Assembly (NCBI RefSeq): GCF_900107285.1
Contig: NZ_FNPK01000014.1
Location: 1 to 64,000 of the forward strand
Length of the DNA: 64,000 bases
From: Acinetobacter kyonggiensis
GTDB lineage: Bacteria > Pseudomonadota > Gammaproteobacteria > Pseudomonadales > Moraxellaceae
Reading direction: 5' to 3'
Position 1 is the stretch's first letter; each line of letters opens with the position of its first letter. Positions 35,760 through 45,027 of the stretch are shown in pieces. The notes under the pieces were generated by a model. That model was not told the DNA's origin and did not search any database. It was given only the letters and a program-made list of their open reading frames with translations. A program made the translations under genes and the position numbers.

Positions 35760-37550
35760 ATGAATACGGCAATCCAAGCAGCTCTCGAACATGCAGTGCA
35801 ATCTCTTCAAGCTGAAGGTGTACTCCCATCCGACTTTAATAACAGTGGTAACTTAACGCGAACCAAAGACCGAAGCCACGGTGACTTCGCGTCAAATATT
35901 GCAATGATTGGTTCTAAAGCTGCGGGTCTCAAGCCTCGTGATCTCGCGGAAAAAATCCTCGCACATCTTCCCGAAGTCGCTGATATCAGCAAAGCAGAAA
36001 TTGCGGGCCCTGGCTTTATTAATTTCTTTTTAAATGCCGACCAACGCTTTGCTGTACTGGATCAGGTTCAAGCACAACAAGATCAATTCGGTCGCACCAG
36101 TGCAAATGCAGCCAAACGTGTTCAAGTAGAATTCGTTTCTGCCAACCCGACATCCAGCCTACATGTCGGTCATGGTCGTGGTGCAGCGTATGGTATGACT
36201 GTTGCTAATCTACTTGAAGCAACGGGTGCAACGGTTGACCGCGAATATTACGTCAATGATGCAGGTCGTCAAATGGACATCCTCGCAACATCGACGTATT
36301 TACGTTACCTTGAATTAACAGGTCAGGAACTGGTTTTTCCAAAAAATGCCTATCAGGGCGACTATGTTAAAGAAATTGCACAAAGTATTATCGACAAAGA
36401 TGGTGATGCATACGCACGCCCTGTCGCTGAAGTCTATCAAGATGTACCTGAAGATGTGCAATATGCAGCTGAGCCAGATAGCGATGGCAATAAAGTGGTA
36501 CTTTCAGGTGACAAAGAAAAACACATCGATGGCTTAATCTATAATTCACAGCGTTTGATTGGCGAAGGCTACCGTGTTTTCCATCAAGCGGCGTTAAAAG
36601 CCATTCTTGATGACATTAAAGATGACCTTGGCGAATTCGGGGTAACTTTTAACCAATGGTTCAGTGAAGCCAGTTTGACTGAAAAAATTGATGAAGCACT
36701 ACAAATGCTCGATCAACGTGGCTTCTTATATGAACAAGACGGTAACATCTGGTTTAAATCGACTGAATTTGGCGACGAAAAAGACCGTGTGGTAAAACGT
36801 CGTAATGGTCAAACCACCTACTTCGCCTCTGACATTGCCTACCACCTGAATAAATTACAACGTGGTTATACCGACATTGTCGATATTTGGGGTTCTGACC
36901 ACCATGGCTATATTGCCCGTGTCAAAGCAGCCATTGATGCGCTCGGCTATGACTCGAAAAAATTGACGGTACTGTTGGTTCAGTTTGTCAGCCTATGGCG
37001 TAGTGGCGTGATGGTACAAATGTCATCGCGTTCAGGTCAGTTCGTGACATTACGCGACCTACGTAAAGAAGTCGGTAATGATGCCGCACGTTTCTATTAC
37101 GTGATGCGTAAATCTGAACAACACATTGACTTTGACCTTGACCTTGCTGTGTCACAAAGCAAAGACAATGCGGTGTATTACATTCAATATGCCCATGCAC
37201 GTATTTGCCGTATGCTCGAAAAAGCAGCAGCGACTGAGGTGAATTTTGATGCTGTGAATGCACGTCAATTTGCAGCAAAACTTGATCTGGATGCTGAAAC
37301 GGAAATTTTAGCTAAACTTGCCGCTTATCCTGAAATTGTGATTCGCGCAGCAAATAGTTATGAACCACATCAAGTGGGTAACTATCTGAAAGAATTGGCT
37401 GCATTATTCCACGGTTGGTATAATGAGCATAAAGTACTCAACGATGATGCTGAACTTACGCAAGCACGTTTATTACTTTCAGTAAACGTACAACAAGTGC
37501 TACGTAATGGTTTAGAATTATTAGGTGTATCCGCTCCCGAGAGCATGTAA
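35760..37550 (+). CDS. argS: Arginyl-tRNA synthetase
   Basis: Class I synthetase, 596 aa, charging tRNA-Arg. The start is ATG 35760 (MNTAIQAALEHAVQSLQ), the usual N-terminal additional domain; the reading frame extends upstream to 35619, but those residues are not family-like. The HIGH signature is SSLHVGHGRG (about 133-142). The KMSKS region is the degenerate form VQMSSRSGQFVTLRDL, normal for bacterial ArgRS. The anticodon-binding helices contain YIQYAHARICRM and a C-terminal ARLLLSVNVQQVLRNGLELLGV. An SPOR-domain gene follows after 170 bp. Confidence 0.96.
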   Translation: MNTAIQAALEHAVQSLQAEGVLPSDFNNSGNLTRTKDRSHGDFASNIAMIGSKAAGLKPRDLAEKILAHLPEVADISKAEIAGPGFINFFLNADQRFAVLDQVQAQQDQFGRTSANAAKRVQVEFVSANPTSSLHVGHGRGAAYGMTVANLLEATGATVDREYYVNDAGRQMDILATSTYLRYLELTGQELVFPKNAYQGDYVKEIAQSIIDKDGDAYARPVAEVYQDVPEDVQYAAEPDSDGNKVVLSGDKEKHIDGLIYNSQRLIGEGYRVFHQAALKAILDDIKDDLGEFGVTFNQWFSEASLTEKIDEALQMLDQRGFLYEQDGNIWFKSTEFGDEKDRVVKRRNGQTTYFASDIAYHLNKLQRGYTDIVDIWGSDHHGYIARVKAAIDALGYDSKKLTVLLVQFVSLWRSGVMVQMSSRSGQFVTLRDLRKEVGNDAARFYYVMRKSEQHIDFDLDLAVSQSKDNAVYYIQYAHARICRMLEKAAATEVNFDAVNARQFAAKLDLDAETEILAKLAAYPEIVIRAANSYEPHQVGNYLKELAALFHGWYNEHKVLNDDAELTQARLLLSVNVQQVLRNGLELLGVSAPESM

Positions 37551-37579
37551 TATTTTACATTGCTGCAAGACAAAGTCCG

Positions 37580-37609
37580 AGTGAGCATATCAACACTGCT
37601 ATGCTCACT
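37580..37609. other. Hairpin after argS
   Basis: Perfect 10-bp arms AGTGAGCATA (37580-37589) and TATGCTCACT (37600-37609) around tcaacactgc, with no T-run after it. It shares the GTGAGCA/TGCTCAC core with the hairpin at 893-925. Unknown role; possibly mRNA stability or weak termination. Confidence 0.4.
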
Positions 37610-37720
37610 TGATGACGACTATTGTCTGCGTCCATATGTGAAATAATACTGGGTATGGCTCCTGATGTGGGCCATGCTTAAAGCACAACCAATTGAATAT
37701 TAGAATAATGAGGTTCACAA

Positions 37721-38332
37721 GTGTTTGGAAAAACGCAGCGCGGTGTATCAGAGCGACCAAATAAACCGAAAAAGCCCTTGATTCCAACATGGCTGGGGAC
37801 GCTTGTGGTCATTTTAATCGTGTTAAGTTTTGCCGTAGCGTTAATGCTATGGAAACCGTGGGCACCTGTTCAGCCGAAGAATCAGATTAATTCTGAACAT
37901 TATCAAGAAGACACCAATAAAGACTATCGTTTCTACGATTTATTGCCTCAACAGCAAGTCACACCTATTCCAGAACAAGCTGTGCCTGAAAGCAAGAATG
38001 CAAGCACCGTAGTCATTGTGGAAGCACCAGAAGCAGAACCTGCGACCAACACTCCCGTCACCGAACCAAGTCTTCAAGCATCAGAAGCGCCCGTTGTACA
38101 TCAGCCCAGTTATATTCTTCAAGTCCGTAGCTATGCAGATCCAGATAGTGCCGATGCGCGACGTGCTGAAATTATTTTAAATGGTCTATCTGCCGATGTG
38201 GTTAAATCAGTGGAAAATGGTCAAACTTGGTATCGTGTTATGTCTGGCCCTTATGATTCACCTGAAGCTGCGATCATGGCTCAGCAAACGCTACAACGTA
38301 GTGGTATTGATTCAATTGTGGTGAAACGATAA
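37721..38332 (+). CDS. SPOR-domain (FtsN-like) cell-division protein
   Basis: 203 aa. GTG 37721 is preceded by GAGG. A cytoplasmic Arg/Lys-rich tail, one membrane helix (about 26-46, LGTLVVILIVLSFAVALML), a Pro/Glu-rich periplasmic linker and a C-terminal SPOR domain (about 128-203: YILQVRSYADPDSADARRAEI, WYRVMSGPYDSPEAA) follow in order. SPOR domains bind denuded septal peptidoglycan. The same argS-SPOR neighbourhood is known in Pseudomonas, so this is probably the FtsN equivalent, though the early FtsN motif is not clear. Confidence 0.85.
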   Translation: MFGKTQRGVSERPNKPKKPLIPTWLGTLVVILIVLSFAVALMLWKPWAPVQPKNQINSEHYQEDTNKDYRFYDLLPQQQVTPIPEQAVPESKNASTVVIVEAPEAEPATNTPVTEPSLQASEAPVVHQPSYILQVRSYADPDSADARRAEIILNGLSADVVKSVENGQTWYRVMSGPYDSPEAAIMAQQTLQRSGIDSIVVKR

Positions 38333-38344
38333 ACCCCAGATATG

Positions 38345-38370
38345 AAAAAGCGCCTAATGGCGCTTTTTTT
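38345..38370. terminator. Terminator of the SPOR gene
   Basis: AAAAGCGCC-TAAT-GGCGCTTTTTTT, stem plus T-run just past the stop. Confidence 0.9.
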
Positions 38371-38407
38371 GACCTTGCCCGACTCCTCTGCATTTAGGAG
38401 AAGGAGC

Positions 38408-38502
38408 CTCCCCCTTTGAAAAAGGGGGAGTGAGGGGGATTTACATCACTTAATAAAAGTAAATTCTTTAAATCCCTCCAACCTCCCTTTTAAAAAGGGA
38501 GG
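38408..38502. repeat. REP-like inverted doublet (REPIN-like)
   Basis: Two GC-rich palindromic units face each other between the SPOR gene and psd. The left unit (38408-38442) has CTCCCCC/GGGGGAG arms plus a GAGGGGGATTT tail. The right unit (38469-38502) is a diverged reverse copy with CCTCCC/GGGAGG arms and AAATCCCTCC. A 26-bp AT-rich spacer separates them. This is the layout of REP doublets. Such C5/G5 palindromes resemble repeats I associate with Acinetobacter intergenic regions; copy number must be checked. Confidence 0.65.
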
Positions 38503-38511
38503 CTAAAAGCA

Positions 38512-39363
38512 TTAAACCGCATGTCCTAAAGCTTCACCCATCACCACTGTTGAATTGGCTTTAAATGCGGCATCCCAAACCATTTTGTCTTGTTCAAATA
38601 AAATGACTGCGGTAGAACCTAAATAGAAACGCCCCAATTCTGCCCCTTTTTCAAGGAATACGTCATGTTGATTGAGTTCCAAACGCCCTGTAGGTTTCAC
38701 CTTGCCTGTTGCTACAGTTTCAATGCCAGCCACAATCATCGCACCGACTAAAACCACGGCCATACGACCCAATTCAGTATCAAACAAACACACCATGCGT
38801 TCATTACGTGCAAATAAACCCGGAATATTTTCCGCAGTGGTTTGATTGACTGAAAATAATTCACCTGGCACATAGAGCGTTTCAGTTAACGTCCCTGCAA
38901 CAGGCATATGTACACGATGGTAATCTTTAGGTGATAAATACACTGTTGCGAACTGACCATTTTTAAACGGTTCAGCCAATTGTGGATCGGCAATTAATTT
39001 TTCCACCGAGAAAGTTTGACCTTTGGCTTGGAAAATATCACCTTGTTCAATTTTACCCAATTGTGAAATTGCGCCATCTGCTGGAGAAACGATACTTTTA
39101 GGATCAGTATCAATCGCGCGTACACCGTCTTTTAATGAACGAGTAAAAAACTCATTAAATGATTTATATTTCAATGTATTGCTTTGTTCAGCAATTGACA
39201 TATCAATACCATATTGAGCTTTAAAAGCCTGAATCACCGTATTTTTTACAATTGGGTTTTCACTGGCTGCAAGTTTGCCCACCACACGTGATAATTGATG
39301 TTGTGGCACAACACGTTGTGCTTGAATAAAAATTTGTTTTTTTAAACGTGATGTGAAGCTCAA
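38512..39363 (-). CDS. psd: Phosphatidylserine decarboxylase
   Basis: Makes phosphatidylethanolamine from phosphatidylserine at the inner membrane. 283 aa proenzyme that cleaves itself at LGST ([11 protein letters not shown], about 246-250), where the Ser becomes the pyruvoyl cofactor. Other motifs: [20 protein letters not shown], the catalytic [11 protein letters not shown] and [11 protein letters not shown]. The start is TTG 39363, overlapping the stop of the sulfurtransferase gene as TTGA, so translation is coupled. The REP-like doublet lies nine bases past its stop. Confidence 0.94.
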   Translation of the reverse strand: MSFTSRLKKQIFIQAQRVVPQHQLSRVVGKLAASENPIVKNTVIQAFKAQYGIDMSIAEQSNTLKYKSFNEFFTRSLKDGVRAIDTDPKSIVSPADGAISQLGKIEQGDIFQAKGQTFSVEKLIADPQLAEPFKNGQFATVYLSPKDYHRVHMPVAGTLTETLYVPGELFSVNQTTAENIPGLFARNERMVCLFDTELGRMAVVLVGAMIVAGIETVATGKVKPTGRLELNQHDVFLEKGAELGRFYLGSTAVILFEQDKMVWDAAFKANSTVVMGEALGHAV

Positions 39364-40208
39364 GATGGTAACTCTCCGGTAATAATCGGACTATCGAGGC
39401 GGTTGCCCCATTCACTCCACGCACCGTCATAAGCTTGAATATGCCAACCGAGTAATCGACCCAAGATATAAGCTAAACCTGAACGGTGATGTGACTGACA
39501 ATACACCACGACTGGTTCATTTAAATTGAATCCCAATTGTTCTAAGCGTTGTTGAGTGCGTTCTAAGGGATGTAATTTTAAATGATTTTCACGGTTAAGG
39601 GCAGTACTCCACTCAAAATGTCGGGCATTTGGAATGTGACCGCCGCGTCGCGCTGCAAGTCGCAGTCCAGTGTACTCATCTTCTGTACGACAATCCCAGA
39701 TTTGGATTGCATTGTTTTGTACTTTATCCAGCAGTTCTGGATATTCAATCCGGTATTGATCAATATCCGTTTGCTTTATTTCAACTAAATGTTCGACAGG
39801 GGTTAATTTTTCCACTTCTGACGAAGTTGGGTAACCCGCAGCTAACCAAGCATGAATTCCACCATTGAGTAAGCTGGTATTTTTAAAACCCAAGCAATGT
39901 AAATTCCAAATTAAACGCCCTGCCCATGCACCACCTTCATCGTCATAGACCACGACATGATGCTGTGGAGAAATATTTAAATACTCAATCAGTGCTTGTA
40001 GCGCCTCCACATCTGGCAGTAAACCCGAAGCTTGTTCTTCTTGGCGTAGCAACTGCTTAGGTTTGACATGAATCGCATGCGGAATGTGTAATTGATCATA
40101 AACAGAACTACGGCTTAAATCGACAATACGTAATTTATCATGACCCAAATGTGGCAACAGTTGTTCTGCTTCAATCAGCAGCGCAAAATTAAATGTAGAT
40201 ATCGTCAT
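39360..40208 (-). CDS. Two-domain rhodanese-type sulfurtransferase
   Basis: 282 aa. The N-terminal inactive rhodanese domain has [23 protein letters not shown] and [17 protein letters not shown]. The C-terminal active domain has [18 protein letters not shown] and the catalytic loop [14 protein letters not shown] (Cys about 237). The loop CQSHHRS differs from the CGSGVTA of 3-mercaptopyruvate sulfurtransferase and is closer to thiosulfate-type loops. The sulfur donor is uncertain. ATG 40208. It overlaps psd by four bases. Confidence 0.86.
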   Translation of the reverse strand: MTISTFNFALLIEAEQLLPHLGHDKLRIVDLSRSSVYDQLHIPHAIHVKPKQLLRQEEQASGLLPDVEALQALIEYLNISPQHHVVVYDDEGGAWAGRLIWNLHCLGFKNTSLLNGGIHAWLAAGYPTSSEVEKLTPVEHLVEIKQTDIDQYRIEYPELLDKVQNNAIQIWDCRTEDEYTGLRLAARRGGHIPNARHFEWSTALNRENHLKLHPLERTQQRLEQLGFNLNEPVVVYCQSHHRSGLAYILGRLLGWHIQAYDGAWSEWGNRLDSPIITGELPS

Positions 40209-40321
40209 ACTTTTCGCGTTTTATTTAGATCAGCATCTGTGATCTTAGCACAAGTCATTTTCACTATTATTCTGATTTTTTGCATTCATTTAGCAAAAAA
40301 TCAGATATAGCAAAGCGAACT

Positions 40322-41527
40322 TTATGCTGTTTCTGTGATTTGGAACACCTGACGTAAATAGGCAAGGAAAGTATCATTATCGGTCATGGTTTTGCCGGGG
40401 CTATCGGAAATTTTCGCCACCGATTGACCATTACATTCAACCAGTTTCAACACAATATTTAAGGGGGTTTGTCCCATATCATTGGTTAAGTTGGTGCCAA
40501 TACCAAAACTCACTTGGAAACGATCTTTAAAGTATTGATGTAAAGCCCAAGCTTTTTCTAAGTTCAGCCCGTCACTAAAGGTTAACATCTTACTTTTGCT
40601 ATCGACTTTGAGTTTTTTATAATGTGCATAGGCCTTATCGCCCCATTCATAGGGATCGCCACTGTCATGACGTAGACCATCGAATAGTTTGGCAAAGTAC
40701 AGATCGAAATCGCGCAAAAAAGCATCCATACCGACCACATCGGTCAACGCAATACCTAAATCACCACGATATTCTTGCACCCATGTTTCCAATGCTGCTT
40801 TTTGAAAATCGCGTAAACGCACATCTAAAGCTTGGAAGGCTTGCAGGAATTCATGTGCCATAGTACCAATTGGGGTCAAACCCAAGTCTTTAGCAATCAG
40901 GACATTACTGGTGCCACGAAAAATATCAGGCGCAGCGTGATTAAAGGCTTCAATCACATGTTTTTGCCAGTCATAACTATAACGACGGCGCGTGCCAAAG
41001 TCGGACACTAAAAAGGGTGGATCATTCGAATTTTGTTCTTGTTGATATTGATTCAGCAGCACCATTTTGGCCTGTAAACGGCGTTCGCCTTCTGCCCAAA
41101 CCTCATCACTACGAATACGGCGGAAATACAATTCATTGACAATGGCGAGGACAAAAATTTCAAACATCATTGCTTGAACCATCGGGCCTTCAACCCAAAT
41201 ATCCAAACGACCTTCTGAATCAATACTGGCTTTAATAAAACGACGTTTCAGTTGGAATAATTCTAAATAATCAACAAAGTCACTTTTGATAAAACGTAAA
41301 CTGCGCAGATAAAGCAGCTCATCTTCTTTAAACTTCAGCTGACATAAATAGTCCAACTGCTCATTCAAATCATGCAAAATATCCGTCAGTGGATAAACCG
41401 TATCTTCCAAATTACGGCAACGGAAATGATAGACACTATGCGTTTGAGGAAACTTATGTAAGACCACCTGTAACATGGTAAATTTATACAAGTCGGTATC
41501 TAATAATGAATGAATAATTGCAGACAT
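40322..41527 (-). CDS. pncB: Nicotinate phosphoribosyltransferase
   Basis: Salvages nicotinate to nicotinate mononucleotide in the Preiss-Handler route to NAD. 401 aa from ATG 41527 ([19 protein letters not shown], the usual start); an upstream TTG at 41548 is less likely. Conserved text: [61 protein letters not shown] (in two parts), [26 protein letters not shown] and [10 protein letters not shown]. pncA lies 5.9 kb away and nadC 19 kb away in this window. Confidence 0.95.
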   Translation of the reverse strand: MSAIIHSLLDTDLYKFTMLQVVLHKFPQTHSVYHFRCRNLEDTVYPLTDILHDLNEQLDYLCQLKFKEDELLYLRSLRFIKSDFVDYLELFQLKRRFIKASIDSEGRLDIWVEGPMVQAMMFEIFVLAIVNELYFRRIRSDEVWAEGERRLQAKMVLLNQYQQEQNSNDPPFLVSDFGTRRRYSYDWQKHVIEAFNHAAPDIFRGTSNVLIAKDLGLTPIGTMAHEFLQAFQALDVRLRDFQKAALETWVQEYRGDLGIALTDVVGMDAFLRDFDLYFAKLFDGLRHDSGDPYEWGDKAYAHYKKLKVDSKSKMLTFSDGLNLEKAWALHQYFKDRFQVSFGIGTNLTNDMGQTPLNIVLKLVECNGQSVAKISDSPGKTMTDNDTFLAYLRQVFQITETA

Positions 41528-41847
41528 ATAACTTTCAGTTTTTATCAACTACTTGCATTAAAGCATATTTTATTCAGTTGAAAACGAAAGTTTTCGTAAA
41601 TGCTCAAAGCAATTGGATGATTTACAGCGCCTGTATAAAAGCTCAACCCGCCTACTCACTTCGTTCAATTCGCACTATGGCATCTTAAAAAATAAACCCA
41701 GCCATTTTCAAATAAGGCGATCTAAATCCAGTCTCAGTGAAAATAAACCAATTATTTCAACATAGAGTAAGACGGACTTGGTTTAGTCTTTAAGTGTGTA
41801 TTTGCTACAATTCACAGCAAATTTGAAATTACTGATTTGGTTAAATT
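41528..41847. other. Intergenic region between pncB and dtd
   Basis: About 320 bp between divergent genes. TACAAT near 41806, with TTTAGT about 18 bases before it, is a plausible dtd promoter. No hairpin or coding frame of note. Confidence 0.4.
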
Positions 41848-42288
41848 ATGCGTGCGTTATTGCAACGAGTTCTTGAAGCAAAAGTTGTCGTGGATGCTGA
41901 AACAACGGGAGAAATTCAACACGGTATTGTGGTCTTTCTGGGTTTAGCGAAAGAAGATAATCTCGCAAAAGGCAAAAAGCTGATTGATAAGATTTTAAAA
42001 TATCGTTTTTTTGATGATGAACAAGGCAAGATGGGCTGGAATGTTGCTCAAGCAGGGGGTGGATTATTATTGGTTTCTCAATTCACCTTAATGGCACAAA
42101 CACAAAAAGGCTTACGTCCTGACTTTGGACCGGCCATGCCACCTACTGAAGCCAAAGTATTATATGAACAATTGGTTGTTTATGCTCAAAGCCAATTTGC
42201 ACCTGTACAAACCGGTATTTTTGCCGCTGATATGAAAGTACATTTGGTCAATGATGGACCTGTGACGTTCAATTTGGAAGTTGAATAA
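41848..42288 (+). CDS. dtd: D-aminoacyl-tRNA deacylase
   Basis: Removes D-amino acids (and Gly from tRNA-Ala) mischarged on tRNA. 146 aa, normal length. Motifs: MRALLQRVLEAKVVVD at the start, GIVVFLGLAKEDN, LLVSQFTLMAQTQKGLRPDF (the SQxT active-site motif; about 75-94) and the C-terminal NDGPVTFNLEVE with the Gly-cisPro motif. Usual dimeric cytoplasmic enzyme. A strong terminator follows. Confidence 0.95.
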   Translation: MRALLQRVLEAKVVVDAETTGEIQHGIVVFLGLAKEDNLAKGKKLIDKILKYRFFDDEQGKMGWNVAQAGGGLLLVSQFTLMAQTQKGLRPDFGPAMPPTEAKVLYEQLVVYAQSQFAPVQTGIFAADMKVHLVNDGPVTFNLEVE

Positions 42289-42310
42289 GCCGTTAAAGCA
42301 ATCAGAAACT

Positions 42311-42346
42311 AAAAAGCCCTGAAGTTTGATCATTCAGGGCTTTTTT
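42311..42346. terminator. Bidirectional terminator after dtd
   Basis: GCCCTGAA/TTCAGGGC stem with A-run before and T-run after; between convergent dtd and the SCP2 gene. Confidence 0.9.
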
Positions 42347-42372
42347 AATGCATTTAAGCAGCTAAAACTGAA

Positions 42373-42852
42373 TTACTTACCCGTTTTTTCACGAATAAAT
42401 GAACGAACCAATTTTACTTTTTCTTTAATTGGTTTTGGTAGTTTAGGTGGAATCAACTTCGCGACTTTATTAAACCAAACCAAAAGACCAAAATCGCCTT
42501 CCATTTTAATGCTGCCATTTTGCATGCCTGTCATGAAAGCGGTCGGATCACCTTTCATTAAGGTTTTTACCCCTTGTTCACTGTCTGCAAATTGCAAAAT
42601 AAAGTCAGCTTGTTCAGCAGCACCAGATACGCTATCAATTTGCCCGTTGTTGACGATAATTTGACGTGCAACGCCCAAATCAGTCCCAATTTGAATACGG
42701 AATTGACGTTCATGAACCAGCTCAATAAATTTTGGGCTGGTACGCGCCAACTGCTTCATACGCAAAGCCAAACCCGCCACTAACAAATCAAGCGGATCCG
42801 TGCTGACATCGACCAGTGGTAATTTTACGACAGGAATCGAAGAAAGTTTCAT
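42373..42852 (-). CDS. SCP2 sterol-binding-domain protein
   Basis: 159 aa. Residues about 40-140 fit the SCP2 lipid-binding fold: FRIQIGTDLGVARQIIVNNG, ADFILQFADSEQGVKTLMKGDPTAFMTGMQNGSIKMEGDFGLLVWF. The tail is Lys/Arg-rich. Bacterial relatives include UbiT/UbiJ accessory factors of ubiquinone synthesis and small lipid carriers. No ubi genes are near, so the role is open. Confidence 0.8.
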   Translation of the reverse strand: MKLSSIPVVKLPLVDVSTDPLDLLVAGLALRMKQLARTSPKFIELVHERQFRIQIGTDLGVARQIIVNNGQIDSVSGAAEQADFILQFADSEQGVKTLMKGDPTAFMTGMQNGSIKMEGDFGLLVWFNKVAKLIPPKLPKPIKEKVKLVRSFIREKTGK

Positions 42853-42947
42853 GACATTTAAGCCTATTGTAATTGTTGAAAAATTGACGACTTATCCTAA
42901 CATAAGTTGTGTTTTTTGAACTAAGGCTTTGTATAATAATAATGCAC

Positions 42948-42977
42948 AAAAAAGAGGTGCCCAAAGCACCTCTTTTT
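42948..42977. terminator. Terminator
   Basis: AAGAGGTGC/GCACCTCTT stem with A-run before and T-run after. It ends the minus-strand 111-aa gene. Confidence 0.85.
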
Positions 42978-42999
42978 GAAGTTTTTTAGATCCGTCGCT

Positions 43000-43335
43000 T
43001 TAACGGCTCGAGCATTGTTGTTGGTCATCTTCGTACACGGGAGTATGTTCAATACAACGGCGTTTGGCTAAAGCACGTTCTGCACGGTGGTCTTCCCGAA
43101 ATAACAGCATCGTCACAATCAGCATCGCTGACATGATCGCAGTGAGATAGCTATAGGTCATGGGCAATTCAAACACCATTTCTGTACTGAAACGGACGAT
43201 TTCAATCAAACCCCAAAACAACATCCCTGCGAACATAAAGCTTAACAAACGACGATAAGGTGAGAAGAAAACAGCTATTAACGCAGCCGCAATAAAGCTT
43301 AAGCCCACAATGGTTGCTAAATTTGCTGTGACCAT
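43000..43335 (-). CDS. Small inner-membrane protein, family not recognised (111 aa)
   Basis: Three predicted membrane helices: about 5-23 (NLATIVGLSFIAAALIAVF), 30-48 (LLSFMFAGMLFWGLIEIV) and 62-80 (YLTAIMSAMLIVTMLLF). A charged cytoplasmic-type tail rich in Arg/Glu follows, with two Cys. GGAGG lies five bases before ATG 43335, so the gene is convincing. No function can be offered. Confidence 0.75.
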   Translation of the reverse strand: MVTANLATIVGLSFIAAALIAVFFSPYRRLLSFMFAGMLFWGLIEIVRFSTEMVFELPMTYSYLTAIMSAMLIVTMLLFREDHRAERALAKRRCIEHTPVYEDDQQQCSSR

Positions 43336-43747
43336 AAAAACCTCCGTCTAAGACTCCATTTGGACATTTAAGTTTTGCCTAAATCGAATCCCCGATGACC
43401 GTTAAATAAATGATGGAATATATCTATATCAATTTCTTATGCAAACATTATGCGGAGTTTTTGCAAGAAAAAAAGTCTTGTATTTTTATAAAGCGACATA
43501 CCTTGTCGCAATATTATTTTGTCATTACATTTTTTTATTTTTAACTTTTTCTAAAAGTGAGATGGGCTAGGACTTGCCGTGTCATTACAAAAAAAATAGG
43601 CATTTTTAGCCTTAAAAAAATATTTTTTCAGAACCGATTGAACGCTGTTTTTATCAGCAATCCAAGTCAACCGTTCATCGTATTTTAGTGATTTTTGCCA
43701 CAAAAAACGCGACATTAGTGTCGCGTTTCGTCAATAAACTTCAATAC
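43336..43747. other. Intergenic region between serB and the 111-aa gene
   Basis: About 410 bp, AT-rich. It contains a GCGACA/TGTCGC hairpin (43493-43509) with AT-rich flanks and the serB terminator (43702-43728). The two hairpins share the GCGACA core. Nothing coding seen. Confidence 0.5.
43702..43728 (-). terminator. Terminator of serB
   Basis: AAACGCGACA (43705-43714) and TGTCGCGTTT (43719-43728); six T follow on the minus strand. Confidence 0.85.
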
Positions 43748-44968
43748 TTAGGCACGATTAAGGTCTTTATCATGTACACCAAGCAGATATAACACACCGT
43801 CTAGACCCACGCTTGAAATCGCTTGATTTGCATTTTGACGAACCAAAGGTTTGGCACGGAATGCGACCCCTAAACCTGCAATCGATAACATTGGTAAATC
43901 ATTTGCACCATCACCTACAGCAATCGCTTGTTCTAATGAAATGCCCATATTGTCGGCAAGTTCACGCAGCAATAAAGCTTTACGCGCCCCATCGACAATA
44001 TGCCCTTTGACTTCACCTGTTACCTTGCCATCTTGCACATCCAAAACATTGGCATGCACTTCGTCAATGCCTAATTTTGCTTGCAAATATTCAGCAAAAT
44101 ATTGGAAACCACCTGAAAGAATCGCAGTTTTATAGCCCAATGCTTTCAGGGTTGAAATCAGACGTTCCGCCCCTTCTGTGACCGTTAAGCGTTCTGCAAT
44201 TTTAGGTAACACAGATGCATCCATCCCTTTCAACAAGGCCACACGAGCGCGGAAGCTTTGTTGGAAATCCAGTTCACCCTGCATCGCACGTTCAGTAATT
44301 TCAGCGACTTGCTCACCTACACCTGCCTCAATCGCAAGTTCATCAATCACTTCTTGTTCAATTAAAGTCGAGTCCATGTCAAAGCAGACCAAACGGCTGT
44401 TACGACGGAACGCATTGTCTTCTTGAACCGCGACATCTACATTCAGCTCAGAGGATAAACGTAAACATGCCGCACGCATGGCAATGGCATCTAACATCTG
44501 CCCTTTTAAACCAAATTGTACGCAAGAACGTTTAGGTTCATCGACTTGACGATGAAGATCTGGACGACCCGATAAGCGTGTCACGGTTTCAATATTAAAA
44601 CCTTGATTCGAGACAATCTTGGTCACGGCTTGTAATTGCGAAGCAGTCAATTCTGGTGCCAGTGCCGTAACGATATAACGGGTCTGACCACCCTCACTGA
44701 CCCATTGATCATATTCTGTTGTAGAGATTGGTTTAAAGCGCACTGTTAAGCCAATATCATGTGCTAGAATCAAGATCTCCTTCATGGCTAATGCTGTAGC
44801 AGTTTGGTCATCTGACGAAACAACAATACCTAAAGTCAGTTGGTTATGGATGACGGCTTGTCCAACATCCAGAATTTGTAAAGAATGTACGGACAACACC
44901 TGCATTAATCGTGTAAATTGATTAGGCTGGTCTGGTCCCAAAAATGATATAAGAATGATTTCTCGCAT
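43748..44968 (-). CDS. serB: Phosphoserine phosphatase
   Basis: Last step of serine synthesis. 406 aa from ATG 44968 (MREIILISFLGPDQPNQF); the upstream frame to 45016 is not family-like. Two N-terminal ACT-like domains (about 1-170) bind effectors, as in Pseudomonas and mycobacterial SerB. The HAD core has the nucleophile motif CFDMDSTLIEQEVIDELA, the cap and Ser/Lys motifs (LSGGFQYFAEYLQAKLG), and VGDGANDLPMLSIAG for Mg binding. Divergent from the Smp/YtjB-like gene, as in E. coli. Confidence 0.95.
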   Translation of the reverse strand: MREIILISFLGPDQPNQFTRLMQVLSVHSLQILDVGQAVIHNQLTLGIVVSSDDQTATALAMKEILILAHDIGLTVRFKPISTTEYDQWVSEGGQTRYIVTALAPELTASQLQAVTKIVSNQGFNIETVTRLSGRPDLHRQVDEPKRSCVQFGLKGQMLDAIAMRAACLRLSSELNVDVAVQEDNAFRRNSRLVCFDMDSTLIEQEVIDELAIEAGVGEQVAEITERAMQGELDFQQSFRARVALLKGMDASVLPKIAERLTVTEGAERLISTLKALGYKTAILSGGFQYFAEYLQAKLGIDEVHANVLDVQDGKVTGEVKGHIVDGARKALLLRELADNMGISLEQAIAVGDGANDLPMLSIAGLGVAFRAKPLVRQNANQAISSVGLDGVLYLLGVHDKDLNRA

Positions 44969-45027
44969 GAATTGACTCGGATCTGAGCTACAACTATTGT
45001 AAGAATCATAATCCAATTTGAATATAA

